A stretch of 21,983 nt of DNA, from assembly GCA_019104905.1 (NCBI GenBank), contig JAHRXB010000307.1, forward strand, positions 1-21,983, in the 5' to 3' direction. Position 1 is the stretch's first letter. Each line of letters begins with the position of its first letter. Of the stretch, positions 1-6,287 are shown one piece after another. The position numbers were made by a program, and so were the translations under genes. Below the pieces are notes generated by a model. The model saw nothing but the letters and a program-made list of their open reading frames with translations. It was not told the DNA's origin and did no database searches. The DNA comes from Bdellovibrio sp. (GTDB taxonomy: Bacteria > Bdellovibrionota > Bdellovibrionia > Bdellovibrionales > Bdellovibrionaceae).

Positions 1-146
1 TCTTTATTATCAACCGGGGCACCACCGATTATAGAGGAGCTGTCCGCGCCCAGTTGCACTGAGTGTTGTTGAGACGGAGAGTAGGCAATCAAAGATCCCA
101 AAAGACCCGTGACCAAAGCTGCTTTCAAAAATTTAATAGAATTCAT
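1..146 (-). CDS. Secreted trypsin-like serine protease, N-terminal fragment (runs off the window)
   Basis: The gene reads leftwards from an ATG at 146-144 and is open to the window edge, giving 48 residues. A purine-rich ribosome site (GGAGGGG) lies just upstream. The N-terminus has two lysines followed by a hydrophobic stretch (about residues 9-21), which is a typical export signal. Residues 41-44 read IIGG, followed by APVDNK. IIGG/IVGG is the neo-N-terminus produced when a chymotrypsin-family (S1) zymogen is activated, and the spacing of about 40 residues from the start suits a signal peptide plus short propeptide. Assignment to S1 is an inference from this short motif, because the catalytic His, Asp and Ser lie outside the window. 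It could be another secreted protein that happens to contain IIGG. Confidence 0.65.
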   Translation of the reverse strand, partial: MNSIKFLKAALVTGLLGSLIAYSPSQQHSVQLGADSSSIIGGAPVDNK

Positions 147-175
147 AACCCCTCCAAGTTGGCGCTTTTAAACAC

Positions 176-189
176 CCAAAATGGAACCA
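176..189 (-). promoter_or_regulatory. 14-bp element shared with the subtilase gene upstream region
   Basis: The plus strand reads CCAAAATGGAACCA, 30 bp before the start codon of the trypsin-like protease. The upstream region of the subtilisin-like protease carries the same word with one change (5647-5660). On the sense strand of both genes it is TGGTWCCATTTTGG. It may be an operator shared by the two secreted protease genes. Only two copies are seen, so the function is speculative. Confidence 0.35.
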
Positions 190-211
190 GTGCAATACAA
201 TTTTTAAAATA

Positions 212-238
212 TTTGCCATAAAGAAGTCTTATGGCAAA
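212..238. repeat. 10-bp perfect inverted repeat upstream of the protease gene
   Basis: TTTGCCATAA (212-221) and TTATGGCAAA (229-238) are exact inverted copies separated by 7 bp. The repeat lies between the rplI terminator and the putative protease promoter. It is too AT-rich to be a convincing terminator, so a protein-binding operator or a mRNA hairpin is more likely. No function is assigned. Confidence 0.4.
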
Positions 239-242
239 AGAA

Positions 243-265
243 AAGGGACCCTTTCGGGGTCCCTT
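243..265 (-). terminator. Intrinsic terminator of the rpsF-rplI operon
   Basis: A perfect stem (GGGACCC with its complement, extended by two A-T pairs) closes on a 5-base loop, 34 bases after the rplI stop. On the minus strand it is followed by a T-rich tract (TTTTCTTTT), the classic Rho-independent arrangement. Confidence 0.85.
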
Positions 266-299
266 CGAGAAATCTTCTCTTTTTCGTGAGTCGAACTGC

Positions 300-743
300 T
301 TACGCGCGCTCAACAGAGATTTGGATTTTAGCTTCCAAACCTTCCGCATAACGTACGATCGCCTTGTGCTGACCCAAAATCTTAATAGGCTCTTCCAAGT
401 GGATGTCACGACGATCCACAGAGTGACCCATTTTTTGCAACTCTTTGGAGATGTCTGTTGTAGTAACAGTCCCGAAAAGTTTGTCAGTTTCACCGGCTGC
501 CAACTTGAATGTCACAGTTGTGCCGTTGATTTTGTTCAAAAGCTCTTGGCGTTCAGCCATCGCTTTTTTCTTTTTTGCTTCCGCTACACGCTTCAAGTGT
601 TCGTACTCTTTTACGCGTTTTTCAGTTGCTTCAGCAGCCAATTTGCGAGGGAACAAGAAGTTTCTTGCGAAACCTTCTGAAACGTTCACTAACTCACCAA
701 CACGGCCTACATCCTTAACGTCTTTTTGAAGAATAACTTTCAT
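300..743 (-). CDS. rplI: 50S ribosomal protein L9
   Basis: The 147-residue product matches bacterial L9 in length and domains. The N-terminal rRNA-binding domain begins MKVILQKDV and carries the family signature around residues 13-40 (GRVGELVNVSEGFARNFLFP). A long charged connecting helix follows at about residues 41-75, and then the C-terminal domain. L9 binds 23S rRNA at the base of the L1 stalk and helps maintain reading frame. The start has a GGAG ribosome site six bases upstream. The gene is last in the operon after rpsF and the DUF2232 membrane protein gene, with a 21-bp gap, and is followed by a strong terminator. Confidence 0.97.
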   Translation of the reverse strand: MKVILQKDVKDVGRVGELVNVSEGFARNFLFPRKLAAEATEKRVKEYEHLKRVAEAKKKKAMAERQELLNKINGTTVTFKLAAGETDKLFGTVTTTDISKELQKMGHSVDRRDIHLEEPIKILGQHKAIVRYAEGLEAKIQISVERA

Positions 744-764
744 GTGATCTCCATGTATGTTTCC

Positions 765-1652
765 CTAGTTGTTTTCAGTCGTCGGTATCTTGCGAATGCG
801 ACCTCTAAAATCAACCCAGTAGTCGATCAAACCAACGATGCTCAAAAGAAGCAATAATTGGCCGACCAAGATTATGTACGTCAGAACTCTCATGAACACA
901 CCGGCTCTAATTGAGTTCAGAAATACCTCCAACACCGCCAGCCCTTGAAAGAAATAAAGAACGATAACAACGTTCACTATATTTACTGCGAGGATGGCAA
1001 TGGCCTTACCGCCAAAACTCACCATTGTTAGAAGGAAGGCAATCATCGCAACCCAAATGACATAATCTGGAACGCGATATTCTAACAACTTGAGCTGAGA
1101 GGCAATTTTCTCACGGGGCAAATTGAGCCATGAAAAAACCCTTCTCTCAAAAATCAGCCCCAAACCTAACGCCAACACTAAAACAATGACGATAGCCGAG
1201 GGGATCTGCTGAACCAAAATCGCCGGATCCAACTTCACAACCGGGTTCATATCTTGAACTCGTTGAGAAAACTGTTCCGCCAATCTTTGGACTTCCGCAT
1301 ACGTGTTTATTCCGTTCTTCCGAAAAGCCCCAAAAAGGCCCAGGCCTGCGGCCAAGGAACCTAGTGCGACACTCAAAAGCCCAGAGATCCACCACCCAAA
1401 TCCTCTTTGCTCCATTTCCATATAGGCCCCTAAAGTCATCCAAATCGAGCCCAAGAAAAGTGCTAAAGGTTGTGCGTTGAGGAGCCACGCTGCTCCTGTT
1501 GCCAATAGTCCCAAAATCCAAAAGGCGCGGGGACCATAGGCTTTACGTAAGACACGAAGAAGAGGCGCCCCCAGAACTACAGTTAACATCGACAACAAAA
1601 TCGAGAGTGATGAAATTGTGATGAACTTCTGCGCGGTCGCGGTCTTCTTCAT
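765..1652 (-). CDS. DUF2232 (YybS-like) multi-pass membrane protein
   Basis: The 295-residue product is dominated by hydrophobic segments, about eight likely membrane helices (near residues 13-30, 41-60, 62-78, 85-108, 148-168, 197-215, 218-245 and 255-280). A soluble stretch at about 109-145 separates the two halves. Length, topology and position between rpsF and rplI match the poorly characterised DUF2232 family, found in this ribosomal operon in many Deltaproteobacteria-related and Gram-positive genomes. Its biochemical role is unknown; a transporter-like or envelope role is only a guess. The gene starts 17 bp after rpsF with a weak ribosome site, so translation is probably partly coupled to rpsF. 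It occupies the place where rpsR is commonly found. Confidence 0.8.
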   Translation of the reverse strand: MKKTATAQKFITISSLSILLSMLTVVLGAPLLRVLRKAYGPRAFWILGLLATGAAWLLNAQPLALFLGSIWMTLGAYMEMEQRGFGWWISGLLSVALGSLAAGLGLFGAFRKNGINTYAEVQRLAEQFSQRVQDMNPVVKLDPAILVQQIPSAIVIVLVLALGLGLIFERRVFSWLNLPREKIASQLKLLEYRVPDYVIWVAMIAFLLTMVSFGGKAIAILAVNIVNVVIVLYFFQGLAVLEVFLNSIRAGVFMRVLTYIILVGQLLLLLSIVGLIDYWVDFRGRIRKIPTTENN

Positions 1653-1669
1653 GGATTACGCTCTTTTAA

Positions 1670-2134
1670 CTATTCGCCTTTGTCGTAACGATCAGAACGC
1701 TCAGCTTTTGCTGCAGCAAAAGCGGCTTTACGAGCAGCCATTTTTGCTTCGCGCTCTTTTTCACGAGCTGCAGACTCAGCAAGACCTTTTTTGAAGCCTT
1801 CCATGAATTTGCCCAAAGTAACACGCTCATCAAGACGAGTGTGCATAAAGCGAAGAACTTTGTCGTTGATACGCATAGTTCTTTCAAGCTCTGCAATAGC
1901 TTGAGTGTCTGCTTCAAACGTAGAGTGGAAGTAGACAGCTTTTTTTAGTTTGCCAATAGGAGTTGCCAAAGTTCTCTTGCCCCAAGTTTCCAAAGAGTTG
2001 ATAGAACCTTTATAAGATTCGATCGTCGCTTTATTCTTTTTGAAGAGCTCTTTTTGATCTTCAAGAGTTGCATCTGGGTGCATAAGAACCACAACTTCGT
2101 ATGGCTTCTTTGCAGTCGTTTTAGAAAGTTCCAT
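1670..2134 (-). CDS. rpsF: 30S ribosomal protein S6
   Basis: The first ~100 residues are a standard S6 fold: YEVVVLMHPDAT at the start, a W-G-KR-LA-PI segment (residues 51-61), and LRFMHTRLDE near residue 95. S6 pairs with S18 on the 16S rRNA platform. At 154 residues the protein is longer than the usual 95-135. The excess is an Ala/Lys/Glu-rich, probably helical C-terminal tail from about residue 110 to the end. The ribosome site AAAGGAT lies eight bases before the ATG. It is first in its operon, preceded by a stable leader hairpin and followed by the DUF2232 gene and rplI; rpsR is not in this operon. Confidence 0.96.
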   Translation of the reverse strand: MELSKTTAKKPYEVVVLMHPDATLEDQKELFKKNKATIESYKGSINSLETWGKRTLATPIGKLKKAVYFHSTFEADTQAIAELERTMRINDKVLRFMHTRLDERVTLGKFMEGFKKGLAESAAREKEREAKMAARKAAFAAAKAERSDRYDKGE

Positions 2135-2157
2135 GTAAACTATCCTTTCGGTTTATA

Positions 2158-2182
2158 GCCCCCACCATAGTTGAGTGGGAGC
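2158..2182 (-). promoter_or_regulatory. rpsF mRNA leader hairpin, candidate S6:S18 autoregulatory element
   Basis: On the minus strand GCTCCCAC and GTGGGGGC form an 8-bp stem (one G-U pair) around a 9-base loop, 23 bases before the rpsF start. A CCG trinucleotide follows a few bases later, next to the ribosome site. Many bacteria carry an rpsF leader bound by the S6:S18 complex in which a CCG triplet next to a stem is essential. The hairpin is seen directly; the regulatory role is inferred. Confidence 0.4.
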
Positions 2183-2248
2183 AAGGATGACTTTTAAAAT
2201 GTTTAACGGGTTTAGCACGGCTTAGGCCCAAGCACAAGGATTAGGCAT

Positions 2249-2277
2249 TTGAATACCCAAGAAACCAGCCTTAGAAT
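2249..2277 (+). promoter_or_regulatory. Sigma70-type promoter predicting a leaderless FHA-gene mRNA
   Basis: TTGAAT (2249-2254) and TAGAAT (2272-2277) are separated by exactly 17 bp and match the -35 and -10 consensus at 4/6 and 5/6 positions. A transcription start 7 bases after the -10 box falls on the A of the ATG at 2284. No Shine-Dalgarno-like sequence lies near this ATG, which fits leaderless translation. Confidence 0.55.
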
Positions 2278-2283
2278 GTGTAA

Positions 2284-2973
2284 ATGGTCACTTTTATTGA
2301 GATTGTGGACGGTCCCAACGAAGGCTCCCGCTTTAAAGTTGAAGAGGGGTTAACGCTAGGCCGCTCCAAAGCCGACATCATTATTAAAGATCCCAAGGTC
2401 TCAAGCACCCACGCCCAATTTGCTATTGATGGAAAAGGTCAGTTTGTTTTGGTCGATCTGGATTCCTCCAATGGGCTGCATATTGCCGGACGCCGTGTGA
2501 AAAAAGTGGCCTTATTATCAGGGGTTATCTTCGAGGTGGGGCGAACCCAGTTTCAGGTCGTCACGGTGGAAGAAGAGGCCGCCATCGACTTCAGCCGCCT
2601 TATAACCTGGCGCAGCATTATCAAAGAGCGGCTGCAAGATCTTGAGGGGCCCCAAAACCTCTCATCCCGTGTTTTGCAAAGCTTCAGTCCCGCGCTAAAG
2701 CTGAGCTTTATTCAGGGCATCCAGACTGATGAGGAAATTATTTTAGGTTATGGGCCTCGCCACGCAGGGGCCGACTCTTTGGATATCGAGCTTTTGGACG
2801 AGGAGGCCCCCAAAGAAGCCTTTGAGCTTCATCCAGGCCCAGGGATGGTGGAGATCAAAATCAAGGCGCTCGGGCGCGTAACTCTTAACAATAAGTCCAT
2901 AGATGCCGAAATGCTTAAAGATGGCGACTTGATTTCTGTGGGAAACACCCTCATTAAAGTCACTTATCTGTAA
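2284..2973 (+). CDS. FHA-domain protein with a second, degenerate FHA-like half
   Basis: Residues 4-93 form a forkhead-associated domain, a phosphothreonine-recognition module. The diagnostic residues are present: G26-R27, S40/S41 with H43, and the SSNG turn at 61-64. The remainder (about 140-229) resembles another FHA-type beta-sandwich: a VTLNNKSI strand-turn, then LKDGDLISVGNTLIKV, which matches the end of FHA folds. The Arg/Ser/His phosphate-binding residues are not recognisable there. No kinase or secretion domain is attached, so this is probably a cytoplasmic adaptor for Ser/Thr-kinase signalling; the partner is unknown. The start has no ribosome site and sits at the predicted transcription start. 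The stop is 10 bp from the hydrolase gene, indicating a two-gene operon. Confidence 0.88.
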   Translation: MVTFIEIVDGPNEGSRFKVEEGLTLGRSKADIIIKDPKVSSTHAQFAIDGKGQFVLVDLDSSNGLHIAGRRVKKVALLSGVIFEVGRTQFQVVTVEEEAAIDFSRLITWRSIIKERLQDLEGPQNLSSRVLQSFSPALKLSFIQGIQTDEEIILGYGPRHAGADSLDIELLDEEAPKEAFELHPGPGMVEIKIKALGRVTLNNKSIDAEMLKDGDLISVGNTLIKVTYL

Positions 2974-2983
2974 GAAGGTTATC

Positions 2984-3865
2984 ATGGAAACAACGCCCAA
3001 AACGACAGGCAGCTTTGAAAGCTTTGACGGAACTCCCATCTATTATGAAGTTCGGGGTGAGGGCGAGCCTCTAATTCTGGTTTATGGAATCGCCTGTATT
3101 ATCAATCACTGGCATCATCAGACAGAATACTTCTCAAAAAAATATCAGGTCATCACGTTTGATTTGCGCGGCCACCAGAAAAGTAATCCCATCATGGACA
3201 TGAATCAAATTTCCATGGAGGCTCTTTCCAAAGATATTCTCGGATTGATGGCCCACCTCAAAATCAAAAAGGCCCATTTTGCCGGGCACAGTTTCGGCGC
3301 TCCCATCATTCTGAAGGTCTACGACGAAAACCCTCACGTGTTTTTCTCTATGACCTTTATTAACGGCTTCGCAAAGAATCCGATCAAAGGCATGTTTGGT
3401 CTTGATGTGATTGAGCCCTTCTTTTACTTCGTAAAATCACAATACGAAAGCCAGCCAGACTTGTGGAATACTCTGTGGAAATTGGCTGTTGATAATCCCA
3501 TGTCAATGTATCTTGCGGCGTTGGCCGGCGGCTTTAATCTTAAAGTCACTCACTTCAAGGATATCGAAGTCTATATGCGAGGAGTGGCGCGACTCAATCT
3601 CGAAGTTTTTTTGACGATGTTCGAAGTTTTGATGGAGTATGACGGGGAGCCCGTTCTAGAGAAGATTCAAGTGCCGGCGCTAATTATTTCCGGGGAAAAG
3701 GACATGGTGACGCCGATTCGGTTTCAATATCACTTCAAAGAAAAGATTAAACACTCTGAGTTTGTCTTGGTTCCATATGGATCTCACTGCACCCAGCTTG
3801 ATTTTCCCGACTATACAAATTTAAAAATAGAAAAGTTTCTTGAAGACGCCAAGGTCGAGTCTTAA
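2984..3865 (+). CDS. Alpha/beta-fold hydrolase
   Basis: The 293-residue product is a canonical alpha/beta hydrolase without signal peptide, hence probably cytoplasmic. The nucleophile elbow GHSFGA places the catalytic Ser at 103. The acid is D240 in GEKDMVTP, and the base is H268 in YGSHC. An FDLRGH segment (59-64) follows strand 4. The oxyanion-loop His-Gly of the family is Tyr-Gly here (residues 34-35). A helical cap occupies roughly residues 130-215. The family includes esterases, lactonases, peptidases and haloperoxidase-like enzymes, and the substrate cannot be read from sequence. A GAAGG ribosome site precedes the ATG, and the gene lies 10 bp downstream of the FHA gene, so co-expression is likely. 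Confidence 0.9.
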   Translation: METTPKTTGSFESFDGTPIYYEVRGEGEPLILVYGIACIINHWHHQTEYFSKKYQVITFDLRGHQKSNPIMDMNQISMEALSKDILGLMAHLKIKKAHFAGHSFGAPIILKVYDENPHVFFSMTFINGFAKNPIKGMFGLDVIEPFFYFVKSQYESQPDLWNTLWKLAVDNPMSMYLAALAGGFNLKVTHFKDIEVYMRGVARLNLEVFLTMFEVLMEYDGEPVLEKIQVPALIISGEKDMVTPIRFQYHFKEKIKHSEFVLVPYGSHCTQLDFPDYTNLKIEKFLEDAKVES

Positions 3866-3875
3866 AGTGGTCGCG

Positions 3876-3907
3876 AAAAAAAAGCCACCCTCATTTGGGG
3901 TGGCTTT
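3876..3907 (-). terminator. Intrinsic terminator between convergent genes, strongest for the subtilase gene
   Basis: AAAGCCACCC (3881-3890) pairs perfectly with GGGTGGCTTT (3898-3907) across a 7-base loop. On the minus strand the stem runs into eight consecutive Ts, so it is a strong terminator for the protease gene. On the plus strand only three Ts follow, so it would end the FHA-hydrolase transcript less efficiently. Confidence 0.85.
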
Positions 3908-3933
3908 CGAAAAACCTTGTTGCCGACGAGGAA

Positions 3934-5577
3934 CTACTTCCAAGCCGCTTTTGTGATATCGAAACCATAACGGTTCACAGAATCATCTGACGTGAAAACA
4001 ATTTTCACATACTCTCCATCAATAGGTGTCGAGAAAGAGTCGTCGTTCTTACCGCTCATCGTTGCAACTTTAGTTCCTTTCGCATCGAAAAGCTCCACTT
4101 TGTCGTAGTCTCTCTCGGTATCAAACTTTGAGAAGTAAAGAGCAATTTGTTTCGCGCCAGGAACGCGAACTTCGTACTCTTCCTTTGCTTTCTCTTTATA
4201 GGGATGCGCCGAAGAAACGCTCACGCTCACTGATTGCCAGTTTACAGGATCGTTGGGATCTGGAGCTGGCTGAGTGTTTGTCAGCATTGTGTAGGCATTC
4301 ACCATGCCTGTCTTCACTTTGCCACGAAGACCTGCAATCGGTTTTGCCGTTGCCATGATTCTTTCTTTCATTTCAACATTCGTCAGGTTCGGCTCATTGG
4401 AAGCCAACAGAACCGCGATGCCTGACACATGAGGCGTCGCCATGGATGTTCCCGACCAAGAATCATAACCGCCGCCCTTAACAGAAGAGTAGATGTTTAC
4501 GCCCGGAGCGCCAACATGAACTTTGTTTCTTCCGTAGTTTGAGAACGAAGCGATTTGTCCTCTGTTGTCGACAGCAGCAACAGACAGTACGTTAGGAACA
4601 TCGTAGGTTGCAGGGTAGGTGGGGTTTGCATCATTGTTGTTTGATTCATTCCCGGCAGCCGCAACAAACAAAGCGCCCGCTGTGTTCGCTCTTTCGATCG
4701 CTTGTTTTAAAGTTTCAGAGTAGCCACCGCCACCCCAAGAGTTCGACATGATTTTCGCACCCATTTGAGTGGCATAGTCGATACCTTTTAGAGCGCCATC
4801 CAAAGAACCAGAGCCACTCGCAGAGAGGAACTTAACGCCCATCAGGCGCACGTTCCAAGCAACACCCACAATGCCTTTGCCATCATTTCCTGTGGCGCCG
4901 ATTGTGCCAGAGCAGTGTGATCCGTGACCATGATCATCAAGAGGGTTGCCGGTGGGTTTCGCAGCATCTACAAAGCTTGCGCCGTAAATATCATCGACGA
5001 TTCCGTTGCCATCGTCATCAACGCCCGGCTTACCATTAAGCTCGGCCTGGTTAGTCCAAAGATTGTCTTTCAAATCGGGATGATTGTAATCAATACCTGT
5101 ATCGATTACAGCGACAATCACATCTTTAGATCCTGTTGTGATGTCCCATGCTTGCTCCGCACCAACATCGATACCCGCGATGCCTGCACGACGTTGAGAA
5201 TCTTGCTGTCCGCTATTTTTCAAACCCCACAATTGCCCCAACATAGGATCATTCGGAGTACGGTTGATTCTGTAGATATAGTTCGGCTCTACGATATCCA
5301 CCAAAGGATTTTCAGAGAGAGACTTCACAACGTTTGCTTGAATTTCAAAAACAGGACGCTTGATTACAACGATATTTTGCCCAGGAATGGTGTCTTTGAT
5401 GTAAGAGCCCAGTTCTGCACTTAAAACATTGATTGAGGATTTTGCAGACACAGAGTCTTTGAGTTTTACAATGAATTCACCAGGAACCGCTTCGGGTGTA
5501 TTTGCAAATGCCGTCGCTCCAGTGACAAACAAGCCAACCATGGCCGCCTTGGAGGCTCTTCCAATAAGCCTTTTCAT
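3934..5577 (-). CDS. Secreted subtilisin-like serine protease (S8) with propeptide and C-terminal CUB-like domain
   Basis: The protein has 547 residues. Residues 1-25 are a signal peptide (Lys/Arg-rich start, hydrophobic core, cleavage after AFA). Residues 31-105 resemble an I9 inhibitor propeptide (GEFIVKLK, then VDIVEPNYIY). The S8 catalytic domain spans about 110-430: D159 in VIDTGID, H218 in HGHGSHCSG, oxyanion N310 in AAAGNES, and S378 in SGTSMATPH. An acidic DDDGNG segment (187-192) could bind calcium. After a Pro-rich linker, residues 450-547 form a beta-rich module of the kind attached to extracellular proteases (FSKFDTE, YDKVELFD, YVKIVFTSDDS). The enzyme should be exported to the periplasm or medium and degrade protein. 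The gene is monocistronic, with a strong AAGGAGGGG ribosome site and a terminator. Confidence 0.96.
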   Translation of the reverse strand: MKRLIGRASKAAMVGLFVTGATAFANTPEAVPGEFIVKLKDSVSAKSSINVLSAELGSYIKDTIPGQNIVVIKRPVFEIQANVVKSLSENPLVDIVEPNYIYRINRTPNDPMLGQLWGLKNSGQQDSQRRAGIAGIDVGAEQAWDITTGSKDVIVAVIDTGIDYNHPDLKDNLWTNQAELNGKPGVDDDGNGIVDDIYGASFVDAAKPTGNPLDDHGHGSHCSGTIGATGNDGKGIVGVAWNVRLMGVKFLSASGSGSLDGALKGIDYATQMGAKIMSNSWGGGGYSETLKQAIERANTAGALFVAAAGNESNNNDANPTYPATYDVPNVLSVAAVDNRGQIASFSNYGRNKVHVGAPGVNIYSSVKGGGYDSWSGTSMATPHVSGIAVLLASNEPNLTNVEMKERIMATAKPIAGLRGKVKTGMVNAYTMLTNTQPAPDPNDPVNWQSVSVSVSSAHPYKEKAKEEYEVRVPGAKQIALYFSKFDTERDYDKVELFDAKGTKVATMSGKNDDSFSTPIDGEYVKIVFTSDDSVNRYGFDITKAAWK

Positions 5578-5613
5578 ATAATCCCCTCCTTCATTGGGTG
5601 ATTTCGAACGGAC

Positions 5614-5650
5614 GAGGAATATAATATTTCCTCAAACGTGCTAGTTCCAA
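5614..5650 (-). promoter_or_regulatory. Promoter candidate for the subtilase gene with overlapping inverted repeat
   Basis: On the minus strand TTGGAA (5650-5645) and TATTAT (5626-5621) are separated by 18 bp, a plausible -35/-10 pair ending about 43 bp before the start codon. The -10 box is bracketed by GAGGAA (5614-5619) and TTCCTC (5628-5633), a perfect 6-bp inverted repeat that could be an operator. The call rests on pattern matching only. Confidence 0.4.
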
Positions 5651-5660
5651 AATGGTACCA
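5647..5660 (-). promoter_or_regulatory. Second copy of the 14-bp element shared by the two protease genes
   Basis: CCAAAATGGTACCA on the plus strand differs by one base from the element at 176-189 upstream of the trypsin-like protease gene. It lies 70 bp before the subtilase start codon and overlaps the proposed -35 region. It contains the 8-bp palindrome TGGTACCA. Confidence 0.35.
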
Positions 5661-5745
5661 ATGTGAAGGTGAGCTGGTTATCAATTTTTAGATTTGCGAA
5701 AGAAAGCTGTTATTTTTGGTTCAAGGTCCTGAGGAGCCTCTACAA

Positions 5746-5768
5746 AGGTCGTGAAGAAATCACGACCT
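5746..5768 (-). terminator. Hairpin, probable terminator of the 82-residue gene
   Basis: AGGTCGTGA (5746-5754) and TCACGACCT (5760-5768) are a perfect 9-bp inverted repeat with a 5-base loop, 17 bp after the small gene's stop codon. The T tract on the minus strand is short (TTTG), so termination may be inefficient, or the hairpin may protect the mRNA 3' end. Confidence 0.6.
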
Positions 5769-5785
5769 CTCTCTAGGAATCGAGA

Positions 5786-6034
5786 CTAAGACACTGCTTT
5801 TTTTCCAGACGATGGGCGGGGTGGCTCTTCAGCAAATTCAAAACTCAATTGCTGAGGACTTTTGAATTGCACAATTCTTTGGGGATTTTCAGCGATCTCC
5901 CGTTTCTCAGAAGGAGTCATCACATTCACTCCGGTTGACGCTTTGATAAGATGCTTAACAAAGGCCTCCTTCACGCTGTCTGGAGCATTTTTGTTAAATC
6001 CTAATTCTGCCATTAACTGATCAATCTTCTTCAT
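5786..6034 (-). CDS. Small hypothetical protein (82 aa)
   Basis: Not recognised. The predicted product begins with a charged, helix-prone half (residues 1-50, MKKIDQLMAELGF...), continues with a segment rich in Gln, Phe and Glu (QFKSPQQLSFEFAEE, about 55-69), and ends with a Pro/Ser/Lys tail. It has no signal peptide, membrane segment or cysteines. Support for a real gene is a well-placed AAGGA ribosome site about eight bases before the ATG, a sensible amino-acid composition, and a hairpin directly after the stop. It stands alone between the protease gene and the sdh operon, on the same strand as both. A small regulatory or adaptor protein would fit the size, but nothing in the sequence proves it. 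Confidence 0.65.
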   Translation of the reverse strand: MKKIDQLMAELGFNKNAPDSVKEAFVKHLIKASTGVNVMTPSEKREIAENPQRIVQFKSPQQLSFEFAEEPPRPSSGKKAVS

Positions 6035-6066
6035 AAGCCAATCCTTGGTCTAGTTTCGGAGGTTTG

Positions 6067-6150
6067 ATGATGAAGCTTGAGGGGAATTTCAGAGGTGTGA
6101 AATATCTAAAGATGTCTCTCATTGAGACAGACCGACAACGCAGAGTTTAA
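6067..6150 (+). CDS. Possible 27-residue small ORF
   Basis: An open frame of 27 codons starts at a tandem ATG-ATG with the ribosome site CGGAGG at 6057-6062, giving four- or seven-base spacing. The peptide would be basic (MMKLEGNFRG... ending RQRRV). It lies in the 253-bp space between the 82-residue gene and sdhB, on the opposite strand to both. The only support is the ribosome site and the open frame. The rest of this space (6151-6234) shows nothing clear before the sdh terminator. Confidence 0.2.
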   Translation: MMKLEGNFRGVKYLKMSLIETDRQRRV

Positions 6151-6234
6151 AGGTTAAGGCCGGCGAAAAAAAGTTACAAACACATCGCAGCACTATTACT
6201 AAGCACCTAAGATCTCTCTGTTTTTAGAAAACAA

Positions 6235-6257
6235 AAAGGGCCCTCATCGGGCCCTTT
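6235..6257 (-). terminator. Intrinsic terminator of the sdhCAB operon
   Basis: AAAGGGCCC (6235-6243) pairs perfectly with GGGCCCTTT (6249-6257) over a 5-base loop, about 30 bp after the sdhB stop. On the minus strand it is followed by TTTTTGTTTT. Confidence 0.9.
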
Positions 6258-6287
6258 AAATACCGCGTTTTTAAGAATAACTCTTTC

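Noticed and set aside
231..680. Plus-strand frame opposite rplI
   Set aside because: rplI is unmistakable on the other strand; this frame includes the terminator sequence and is Phe/Cys-rich noise.
2183..2283. Promoter for rpsF
   Set aside because: The operon must start here, but I found no -35/-10 pair with good match and spacing on the minus strand.
4924..5424. 166-residue plus-strand frame inside the subtilase gene
   Set aside because: It is antisense to a clear S8 catalytic domain, has no recognisable domain or ribosome site, and is a shadow frame.
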